Origin: Chamaecrista fasciculata
Taxonomy: Eukaryota; Streptophyta; Magnoliopsida; Fabales; Fabaceae
Reading direction: 5' to 3'
Length of the DNA: 64,000 nt
Assembly (NCBI GenBank): GCA_003254925.1
Contig: QANZ01042616.1
Coordinates: 147,566 to 211,565, forward strand
The position numbers were made by a program, and so were the translations under genes. Below are positions 52,701 through 62,270 of this stretch, in pieces (position 1 is the first letter of the stretch; each line of letters starts with the position of its first letter). The notes beneath the pieces were generated by a model. The model was not told where the DNA came from. It worked only from the letters and a program-made list of their open reading frames with translations, and searched no databases.

Positions 52701-52740
52701 ACGAGTGAATCACCTCCACAGGATGCTCATTCTCCGCCAT
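43758..52740 (-). CDS. P-loop/class IV aminotransferase fusion (branched-chain aminotransferase-like protein)
   Basis: Nineteen exons join in frame to 559 aa (family about 555): 52740-52651, 51604-51506, 51117-51046, 50637-50545, 50325-50188, 49713-49655, 49402-49300, 49157-48969, 48862-48762, 48294-48240, 48113-48027, 47731-47680, 47167-47082, 46811-46758, 46285-46202, 45827-45756, 45196-45116, 44563-44528, 43886-43758. Residues 7-225 form a sulfotransferase-like P-loop domain (IHSWSAPRSLSTSLM; FILIRNPLDIL). Residues 265-550 form a PLP-dependent class IV aminotransferase domain (SVFDSVVQGGDSVWEGLR, RLSLTRG, catalytic Lys413 in LDSKIHHNN, DAIMLDKDG, SETNATNMF, TGTMGELSPV). It closely follows Arabidopsis At5g27410/At3g05190 as I remember them. 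Substrate is unknown for the family; an amino or keto acid is inferred. An in-frame ATG seven codons upstream (52761) is possible, but the chosen start matches the family N-terminus better. Confidence 0.94.
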
Positions 52741-53029
52741 CTTGATTCCGACGGTCTTCACTCTTCACTCACTCACTCTCGGAATTGGGATCTAAAATGG
52801 ATTCTGATGACGACGATCAACTTCGTCACAAAGAGGTAGTGAATGAAGACAAAAGAATAGACACAAAGAGACGTTGACAACGTATACACGCAAGTGGATT
52901 ATTAACTTAACACTTGGAGGTTTGAGCATATATAGCAGTAGTAAGGTAAGTAAATAAAGGACAAATTCTGGGGCTTATCTATGTCTATCTATCACTTACT
53001 CCTTTCCTTCCAGAGATACATACATACAT

Positions 53030-53072
53030 ACTATACATGTAGATTCGTATGATCGATTCATTATTCTGAATA
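53030..53072 (+). repeat. Left arm of a 43-bp perfect inverted repeat
   Basis: The 43 bases read in reverse complement at 54418-54460 without a mismatch (core AGATTCGTATGATCGATTCA). This arm lies about 290 bp upstream of the aminotransferase-like start codon and probably represents the original locus. Confidence 0.9.
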
Positions 53073-53183
53073 GTTTATGTGGGAATGCGCAACTTGTGTC
53101 GGGTCACAAACGTCAAGGCGTGGTAAGAAAGAAAAAAGAAAGAAAGGAAGAGAAACGCCATAATAATTTGGCGAAATCAAGAA

Positions 53184-53206
53184 AGAAAGAAAGAAAGAAA
53201 GAAAGT
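53184..53206. repeat. (GAAA)n microsatellite
   Basis: Five to six GAAA units within a purine-rich stretch that creates a spurious Lys/Arg-rich frame. Confidence 0.8.
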
Positions 53207-53622
53207 GTTTGTTTTAGAATGGGTTTCCCAATTTGTGAGTGCCACTCGGCGATGAGGGCTGCGAAATCCAAACTGAAACGACGTAGAATGAGCCATAGCA
53301 TTATATTATTACTATTTTCTTGGCTCCTTAATCACCCAAGAAAGCCAGAGCGTGAAATTGACGCTTCGATTCAAGCGGTGAAGGTCAGTGATTTCGTGAC
53401 GCATTATATACTTTTTGTTTTCCATAAACAGAAACTTAAAATAAAAAGCGTAAATAGTCATTTTAATTCTCAAATTATGAATTTAATTTCATTTTAATCA
53501 TAAAATTATTTTTTATTCTGCTTTGGACTTCAATTTTTTATATTTGTTAGTCTTAAATGTAATTTTGTATAATTTTTTGAGTTATTTTTAACCTTAAATT
53601 TTTCTTATATGCATTATTTTTA

Positions 53623-54050
53623 GGATAAATTGTACTTTGGTACCCTGTGATGACCCTATTTCACTTTGATACCCTGTGGTTTGAGACCTGACACTTTGGT
53701 ACCCTGTGGTATTCTCCATTAATACTTTGGTACCCTTTGGAGTTATTTTATAATTTTAACCATAAAAAATTTTGCAAAAACTATATATTGACCCCAAAAA
53801 ATTTTCAAAAAATTACAAATAGGTCCCTAGATACATATTATTTAAGGACTAAAATGAAAACTTTAAAAAAATTTTAGGGTCAATATATAATTTTTGTAAA
53901 ATTTATTATGGTTAAAATTACAAAATAATTCCAAAGGGTACCAAAGTGGTAATGGAGAATACCACTGGGTACCAAAGTATCAGGTTTCAAACCACAAGGT
54001 ACCAAAGTGAAATATGGTCAAACTATAGGGTACCAAAGTGTAATTTACCC
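53623..54050. mobile_element. Mutator-type foldback MITE, copy A (428 bp palindrome)
   Basis: The two halves are near-complete reverse complements, built on repeated TTTGGTACCCTGTGGT at the left and ACCACAGGGTACCAAA-type words at the right. Ends are GGATAAATTGTAC and GTGTAATTTACCC. An exact 9-bp duplication TTATTTTTA flanks it (53614-53622 and 54051-54059). It is the same family as 63078-63506 and the half copy in Helitron H3. No coding capacity. Confidence 0.88.
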
Positions 54051-54058
54051 TTATTTTT

Positions 54059-54214
54059 AAAATATCCCATGCTTTCCTCGCATCCTTACCCGGAACTGTA
54101 AATAATTTTAAAATTTTTCTTATATTTTTAAGCAGTCAGATACTCAGATTTTTCTATTACTTTGAAAATATCCAATGCTTTCCTCGCATCCTTACCCGGA
54201 ACTGTAAAAAATTT
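54059..54214. repeat. Direct duplication of a 50-bp unit
   Basis: The unit containing CTTTCCTCGCATCCTTACCC occurs at 54059-54109 and 54165-54214 with a few differences, separated by 55 bp. The first copy starts at the target duplication of the adjacent foldback MITE. Confidence 0.85.
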
Positions 54215-54417
54215 ACACATCATCAACTGTCATTTCAATTTTGTTGTCTTTCTTTAAAAAAAATTAAAAAACATGTTTGATTTTATTATTTTACTTTTTA
54301 ATTTTAAATTCAACATATCAAATATTATTTTTAAAATTTTAAAAATAAAAAAATATTTAGAGATATTCTAAATTTTCAAAACAATTTTAAAAAATTATTA
54401 GGAATCAGCATGTATAG

Positions 54418-54460
54418 TATTCAGAATAATGAATCGATCATACGAATCTACATGTATAGT
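54418..54460 (-). repeat. Right arm of the 43-bp inverted repeat, abutting a LINE
   Basis: Exact reverse complement of 53030-53072. CATGTATAGT occurs at both edges of this arm (54409-54418 and 54451-54460), so the arm looks like a templated insertion bounded by a 10-bp direct repeat. The LINE-like sequence begins immediately after it. Confidence 0.88.
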
Positions 54461-55783
54461 TCTCGTATAGCTTTGTTCAACCGCTTGCCAGGAACATTTG
54501 TTCTCGTATTAATGATATTCTAAAGGATTGCAGGTGGAGGGTTGGAAACGGTGTGGATATTAACCTCAATAGTGAGTTGTGGATTAAACCTGATAGAGTG
54601 GGTACCAATTTCACGAAGGTCTGTCACCTCATCAATCAGAATGGACACTGGGATAGGGAGAAGGTTCAGCAAGTGTACAACAACACTAACACTCTCACAA
54701 TTCTGAGAATGCCTATTTCACTTAGTGGCATCAAAGACAGAATCGTTTGGAAGAACAGTAGCACTGGTCAATATGAAGTTAGTACTGCCTACTCTTTGTT
54801 GGCCAATGGAACGCAGGGTGATACCCAGATTAATTGGCTTCAGTACTGGAAGTTACCCTGTCTCCCTAAAATCTTACTTTTTGGGTGGAAGTGTATGTTA
54901 AACGCTCTTCCAGTCAGTGCCAACTTAATTAAAAAGCATTTCAACATTGATGCTACTTGTATTTTCTGCCAGCATGATACGGAGGACGAGACGCATCTCT
55001 TCCTTGCCTGTCCCTTCACTCGCGCGACTTGGTTCTGCTCCCCTATGGCACTCCGGAGTGATCTACATGCGCAGGATGGTTTAGTTCCTTGGTTACGGAA
55101 TACTTTCAACGATATTAACAATACTGAGACTGGGAAATTTCGGTTCATTCATATTTTGGTGTTTCTTTGGGCCATATACCAGCACCGTAACGAGGTGCGT
55201 TTTCAGCAAGTAAATGCGGACTCTATGTATGTGATTCAGAATTGGAAAGACAAGATTTCTCAGCTGGAGGAAACATATCAAAATATCTTTAGGCACAGAG
55301 CCAACGTGCAAATAAGGATGCGGAACACGCTAGGGGAGGTGCCCAATGACTTTCCTAATATTTATTGCTGCTGGATGAGAAAGAAGCGGTTGAACAAAGC
55401 TATTTTTGTGGCTTTCCACTACCACAATGGCGCTCCCAATATGGATCTTTTACTATGTAGCACTGTTGACTCCTCTATAACTTCTATCTATCTTGCAGGG
55501 TTTCGTAGGCTACTACAAGACCTCAGGATCAAAAACATGGACAGGGTAAATTTTCACCTGCAGAAACATTGTTTGTTGCAGGGGAACTGTACTAAAGTTC
55601 ACTTTGATCTGGAAGTCATCATGGAAGATATCACTCACATCGTCGCTGAGCACAACGGATACTGGCACATCGCGAGGGAACCGCACAACATTCCCCTTCT
55701 CAGTCTTTTTCCAAACATTTTTGGTGCAGCCTATGGCTGTTTTAATTCCTTTTAGGCTTTGTTTTATGTATTCTAAAAAAAAA
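54461..55783 (+). mobile_element. 5'-truncated LINE (non-LTR retrotransposon) 3' part
   Basis: An open frame from the 5' junction to the stop at 55755 (about 430 codons) carries DCRWRVGNG and SELWIKPD, then the zinc-binding region found after plant LINE reverse transcriptases (WKLPCLPKILLFGWKCM, NALPVSANL, CIFCQHDTEDETHLFLACPF). A degenerate RNase H-like tail follows (DITHIVAEHNGYWHIARE). The reverse transcriptase itself is missing. A short 3' UTR ends in nine A at 55775-55783. The unbroken frame suggests a fairly recent insertion. No target-site duplication was found. Confidence 0.82.
54463..55755 (+). pseudogene. Truncated LINE ORF2 C-terminus (zf-RVT and RNase H-like)
   Basis: This frame has no natural start codon: it is open through the 5' junction, so it is the tail of a longer polyprotein. 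The Cys/His pattern CIFC...H...H...C near the middle is the zinc-binding module. Expression as a host protein is unlikely. Confidence 0.75.
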
Positions 55784-55913
55784 TATGTGACAGCTAGGCA
55801 TGAGTAATGACCGCATAACTGTATTTCGTGTAAACTTATATTTTTATAAAAAAAAAATTAAAAGAGTAAACGAAAATGTTTTGTTTTCTTAGGAACAAGT
55901 AAATGACTAATAA

Positions 55914-57295
55914 GGGTATGTTTGGGAAATAATTATCCTTTCATTACAAATTATTATCCTCATTTTCATTACATAACTTAAGTTACAGTGCTATATGGGT
56001 GTTTGTTTTCTAATTATAAAGTCATTACAAAAATATCACTTCATTACAAACTCATTTCATTACATATTTCATATCCAATTACTAACATACCCCTACTCAA
56101 ATACCTATAATTACCTATACTCTAATACAAATATAAAAAACTATTTAGCAAAATAGTAATTTTCAATACCCTCATTTATTACACTTACAACTTTCTCTCT
56201 CCACTCATCATTTTTTCTTTTTTCTTCCTCTTTTTCTTATTCACCCCCTCTCTCTCTCACATATATATTTTATAATTATAATATATATATATATACATTT
56301 CGGCAAAAAATATATATATATATACATATTATAATAATATAATGTGTATATATATTTTAATATATATATATATGCCACACACTCACGTATTCATATATAT
56401 AATATAATAATATATAAATATTTTTTATTTTATAAATATATTATATTATACTATATATAATTTATAATTTATATTAATTTAAAATAAAATAATTCAACTC
56501 ATGTTATTTACATTTTAGTCCATGATATAAAATATATAATTCAGACGCCAAAAATATACATTTTGGTCTCTCCTCCAGTATATATATGGGTATACGAGAG
56601 AGGCAGATAGTGGAAGAAGAGTGGATGGTGCGATGTGCTCATGCGTGAAGATCAACGGTCATATTATTACCCGCAAAAAGACAAACCGTTTTGATTAATA
56701 TATAATTTTTGGTCCCACATTTTTTTCGTGGATAACATTTTGGTCCTTCAATTTATTTTTTGGAGGAAAGTTTGCAATATAGAAACCCAATCGTTGATGA
56801 ATGCAATTTTTTACGGGTCAAGAGATATATTTCACTTTCGTAAGGACCGATTCGTTCAATTTATATAAAATCATAGACCAAATGGTAGGTTTTTAAAAAT
56901 TTTCATGTTATTTACATTTTGGTCCTTTCATTTCATTACATAATACTACTCCAACCTTCATTACAAATATTCACATCTAGCACAAATTCCGAGACAATTT
57001 CATTACCATTTCATTTCATAACCATCATAACCAAAAAGTCCAAATATTATTTTTTTTTATTTCTATCTATTTCCATTATCAATTATCAATTCTACCCCTA
57101 TACAATTTAAAAAAACCCATATATTTATTTCAACGAACCATAATTATTACATACCCTTTTTCATAATTTCACATCCTATTTTTTTCATTACATCTCAAAC
57201 TAATCCAAACACCATTTTCATTACATAATTTTCTCATTACCATTTCATTACATAAAATCATCATTTCATTACCTACTTCTAATCCAAACACACCC
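55914..57295. mobile_element. PIF/Harbinger-type non-autonomous element, copy 2
   Basis: Begins GGGTATGTTTGG and ends AATCCAAACACACCC with TAA on both sides (55911-55913, 57296-57298). The outer 400 bp on each side is packed with CATTAC/TTCATTAC words. The centre repeats copy 1, including ACCCAATCGTTGATGAATG and a TTTACGGGTC stretch. It lacks the Helitron found in copy 1. No transposase. Confidence 0.82.
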
Positions 57296-57372
57296 TAAAT
57301 TATTCTAGCAAAAAAAAAAGAGACTAAATTATGAATTGAGTTATAAAATTCTAATAAGTTACTCTCTCCCAC

Positions 57373-57981
57373 AAGGGTGTTCAAACTTCGGTTTGATCGG
57401 TTTTGACATTTTTTTCAACCGAACCGAACAAATTGGATGACAACTAAAGCCATCCAATCAATCCAGACATTTTAGGTCAACCGAACCAATCCAAATCGAC
57501 TTTAATCGGTTTGGATTAGATCAGTTAATCGGTTTTCTATATATTCATTAAGTTAAAAATCTAAAAAATACAAAATATATAAAAATCTAGAAAATATAAG
57601 AAAAGATTAGAAACGGTAAATTGTGACGAAGGATGAAGGTTGAAGATGAAGTGATAAAGGAAAGATGAAGTGTAAAGCTATGAATTGTGAAATAAAAAGT
57701 GACTAAGTTTGAGTGTGAGGGACGACTAAATAAGAAAAAATAAAAAATGAAGAAATTAAGTTTAGAGATAGGGATGTTTTTTTAATATAATATAAATAAT
57801 ATTTAATTAAATTATTAATATGGTTCGGTTTGGTTCGGTCGGTTTTTGGTTTTCAAAACCAACCGAACCGAACTAATCGGTTTTTATCTTTTTTCATCCA
57901 ATTCAACCAATTAGATTATTGATTTTGGTCGGTTTTGATTGGATTGATCGGTTGAGTTTGGATTGGATTTGAACATCCCTA
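57373..57981. mobile_element. Probable hAT-type MITE with AACCGAACC-rich arms
   Basis: Ends AAGGGTGTTCAAAC and GATTTGAACATCCCT are inverted repeats. Both arms carry CGGTTTTGA and CCAACCGAACCGAAC words in opposite orientation. Flanking CTCCCAC and CTCCTAC agree at 6 of 7 bases, so the target duplication is weak. Confidence 0.55.
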
Positions 57982-58568
57982 CTCCTACTATAAAAATTTA
58001 ATTAGAGATGGCCCTCTAAGATTAAACAATACACAATCATATATTGAAATCATACTACAGTTTATATGTTAAAAAAAAAACTACAGTTTAGAAACAAGCT
58101 CATTCTAATCAAATTGCGTTCAGATCCCCGAAAATAGCAAATATTTTAATTTAGTGAAATTGTTTAAACCATTTAATAAAAATATCAGTTATTACAAACA
58201 AAGCATTATAATTTCTAAATAATAGAAGTAATTTTTTGATAATCTAAATAATAGAAGTAATTAAAAAGAAACTAATAGTATTGTTTGTATTAAATATATA
58301 TTTGAGCACCAATATTTAATCATTCATTTAAAAAAAAAAGTTTATAACTGCCTACAGAGTACAGATACATAAATGATCTTTACAGTTCATTACCATTTTT
58401 CGCATATATAACTACTAAGTACCTTTACTTCATGATCAATTATTCTTCCATAAACATAGGAGATAAAAAAACCAATCACATATTTTAAAGAAAGATGGGA
58501 CACGTTGTAGTCTTACTAGCTAAATAAAATACTTAGATGTAAAAGAAAAGCAATGATCTCAGACAAGC
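57982..58568. other. Short intergenic spacer
   Basis: AT-rich, presumably the 3' flank of the methyltransferase gene on the minus strand. Nothing else seen. Confidence 0.5.
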
Positions 58569-61500
58569 CTAATTGTATGACTGCATATATGTGATACGTA
58601 ATAGTCTGATGCTAGCTTGATTGTATGACCGCATGTATGGAAGAAGATTTACAGGCTTTAGTCTATCACTTAGGTCTCTGACATCAAGTTTAGACTCCTC
58701 CACCAGAGAGAGAAAATAGTTAAAGGTGTCAACATTTCGGACAACACAAGCTATATAAGCCACAGGTGCTTCCTTTGCTCCACCACCACCACCATCATCA
58801 TCACTACCACCATTACCAATTGTCTTTTCTCTACCATCAGTTCTGTCGCTTAAATCATTACAATTATGTCCATTAGTATCATGAAGTTCACTGTTTGGCG
58901 ATAGACCTTCACAACTTGAATTCTGTGTGCAAGAACGTGATGCCTTACGGCTTAAAAGGATGGTAACCACTCGAATAAGATGTGGAAGGCAAACTGGATC
59001 ATATATCACATCTGCACCCAAACTGAAATAAAAATAATACAATTAGAATCGCATTTTAACGGGCTTTTAGGCGCATCAATTTCAGATAAACTGAGCATAA
59101 AGTTATAGAAGTAAATTTAAATAGTAAATAAGCATTAAAGTTCAATTCTCACACAACGTCTGGCATGATATCTTGGAGCTGACTTTCTGATGCAGATTCC
59201 CATGGAAGATACATGCATTTAACCTGAGATAGATGAATCAATTGAGATCATTCAATTGCAGAACCTTGACATATATAATTCAGAGTTTCAGTCAGACTAA
59301 TCTTTTTAAATCTATCTGCACCAGAAGACTGTTAAGAATTTAGTTCCTTTTAAAAATATATGGTAGTTGCAACAGAAAATAACCAATTACCAAACCAACC
59401 AAAAAAAGTTACACAAGGACCATTCAAAGATTATACTTCCACCAGCAAAATTTTCAATCAATGGTGAGAGTTAAAACTACACATGGGTAATTAATTAATT
59501 ATTGTCAATAAAAAATTGGAGGAAGAAGTTTCACCAATGCTCTGCCAGAAGATTAATTAAGCTTCAAACCATCAGAATCTATTGGCATAACATATACGAA
59601 AGAAGACAATGAAAACATGATAGAATGAACATAGATAAAGAAAATCACAGGACCAGGGAAACTCACCGTGCTTAGATTTTTCTTTCTTTCTGACATTTCA
59701 AAATCAGCATTCAGGTGGTTCAACTCCAAATTGAACTTCATGTTAGCTAAAGTTGACAAGTCACCATCGCTTAATATCACCTGTTTAAAAGCAGGGATAT
59801 TCACGTTAGCTGAAGTTGAAAAGTAGTATCACCCAGTAGCCAATACTACCCATATAAAATCCTCAGCACATTTTGTTTGTTTAAGATCTTTTTCCGTCAT
59901 TAATTACTTAAAAAGTTGTTAAGAGCAGAAATTCCTTAGATTGAAAAGTATACGTGCACGGGATTTCCATTTTGGTTTTAGTATACCTCAGAAGCTTTCA
60001 CGTGGGCCAGACAGATTCCTACTAAGCCGACTCCTGAACCAATCTGTTTCAAATGTTAGATATGTGTAACAAACAAGATATACGATAGTCAAATTAAGTA
60101 TTTTGTGCAACATATGAAATGATATAAGGTTACAACAGAATGTGACAAACTCAACAAAAGTAACAGAAAATTTTACCACCAAGCTCGGGGAAGTGGACAT
60201 TATTGTCACATTCATGAACTAAAAATGATTATTTAATATTAGGTCAAACAGTACTTGCTACTAGATTAATCAAACTCTTGAATATATAACTGACCTCAAA
60301 ACATGATTTATTAGAAAACAATTCTGGATAAGATAGTATTAACTCAGACAAAAATAGACTTGATGGCCATATTGAGCACCTGCACAATAAAGCCAATGGC
60401 AATAACAGCTTTAATTGAGCTTATTTGTGTGATACAAACAGTAGAAAAATTCACATGGAATAAAGACATTGGGGTAAGAAAGCTTGGGATGTGCAATAGA
60501 GACCTTCGATGCTATGGTCTTGTTAAGTTCTATAAAGGTTTTCTTCTTAAGAAACAGGAGCAAAGATAATAAATCTCCATAAAAAATTTACCCAAAAAGC
60601 TGAATTGATTATTGGATTTTCAGATAGAAGCAAGCAAATAGGAACATAATATACTTTCAACACCAAAGAATAACAGTAAAATCTTGAGTTCCATATGAAA
60701 AAATGCCACATAAATTTGAAGATATCAGGAATGAAGCTTACCCAGTATCGCCTTCAAGCATATTTTGAGAACATTGCAACGGAAAGGCCAGAACCCTTGA
60801 GCGTGGACAACTTTGGAGTTCAGCACAACCTGATAAATAGGGATACCAGTTACCAACCAAAGGCAAACTGAATGAAATAAATTTGTAAGAATGCAAGAGC
60901 AACATAGCCTACCATCAGGAAAAAGGAATGAGATTCTTTTGCAGATTCTTGCATTGCTTTTGATTAAACCATTGTCCTAAAAAACGAAATAAATATTTCA
61001 CATTAAACCTCTAAATTCACAAATCTAATTTGGTCCCAAGAAATAGAGAGCACATCTAAACCTTCCAAAAAGAGGAAACTAAAAGACCTCTAGAAATTGA
61101 TGGCAGACTATACCTCTAATGATGTCATGTACTGAGCATACAGTTCGTATAAGTTATCCAACACATTGCCATGCTCCAACTCAACTTCAGTGATAAGCTT
61201 CTTCAGAAAATTCTTCAAGTAAGGAGCATTAAAATCAGCCTGAATTGACCATTCACTCCATTCAGTCTTTAGAAACAAAGAAAATTTGATAAGGGCGTTA
61301 CATATAACGAGACAATATGGAAACGTTATGAAGCACAATTCCCCAGGATAAGAAGACTGAGGTGTAAAGGATAAGAGTTTGGCAATCTGGTGAACAAAAC
61401 CCTATTATGCACAACAATCCTTACTACCGTTTACGGGTAAACCAGCCTAACAAAAATTCCATATCTATGATCAATATACTGAGTCTGAGCAAGGAAGTCT

Positions 61501-61826
61501 GTTATATTGCATATACATATATGTACGATAAAGCTAAGATTCTGATGAAAAGTAAAAGAGTTGAGAATTTACAGCTTTGCTTAGGCAATGATCCCAAATG
61601 AACTGTTGCACTTGCTCTGTAATTGATCCTCCTGCACATTCCCTGCAATCTCAGACGATATATGTCACTCATATCAAATTCGCGAACAGAGAAAGCACGT
61701 GGATAGATCATGGAACCTAAACGGCTAAACCTACCTTGCATAGGAGATCAAGGATTCGGAAGGTTCCATGGCAAGAAGAGCAGAAATCAAATGGAGATAG
61801 GAATCAGGTAGCCCTTCGTCCTCCAT
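58569..61826 (-). CDS. FAM86/EEF2KMT-type lysine methyltransferase
   Basis: Ten exons join in frame to 406 aa: 61826-61735, 61642-61573, 61239-61114, 60976-60913, 60829-60742, 60379-60295, 60043-59987, 59780-59667, 59223-59153, 59022-58569. The N-terminal helical region (FLKKLITEVE... DNLYELYAQYM) and the SAM-binding core fit the FAM86 family: SCFEIGSGVGLVGI (about 172-185, SAM loop), EVILSDGD, then LGADVIYDP (about 257-265). The tail APVAYIACVVRNVDTFNYFLSL also fits. Family members methylate elongation factor 2, or are unassigned (Arabidopsis At5g27400); activity here is inferred. A Gly/Asp/Ser-rich insertion (about residues 275-325) lengthens it beyond the human enzyme (330 aa). The gene lies head to tail with the aminotransferase-like gene, on the same strand. 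Confidence 0.9.
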
Positions 61827-62270
61827 CGCCACCCTACTCAGCCGTTCTCTCTCTCTCTCTCTAAGCTCACGGCGGCGACTTCGAAATGTCGCCGTCGAAT
61901 ATATGGGCTCTCGTGTATTTACTATTTAGCCCTATATTCACTTGACCTAATTCGGCCTACACCATGCGTTTTTGGGAATTAGTTCTGGACTTCTGCTTCT
62001 GGATCAATAGGTTTGGACCTCGTTACAGAAATGTTAGAATGAACATATATTCAAGCGAGACTCTCTTTCTCTGATCATATCCTTCTCAAAGAAGAAATTA
62101 AGTGTCAAAATAAAGTTTAATAACAATAATAAAAGAACATAAAAAAATAAATTAGTATGAATATATATGTTTTCTTACAAAAGATACAGGTAATAACACA
62201 TCACATTACATATAAATGTCAAAATCATGTGACTGAATTCGCTACTAACTGATTAAAATTATGATTTGTT

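Noticed and set aside
53096..53497. 133-codon Lys/Arg-rich plus-strand frame
   Set aside because: The basic sequence is produced by GAAA and GAGAAA repeats in the upstream region of the aminotransferase-like gene; no homology seen.
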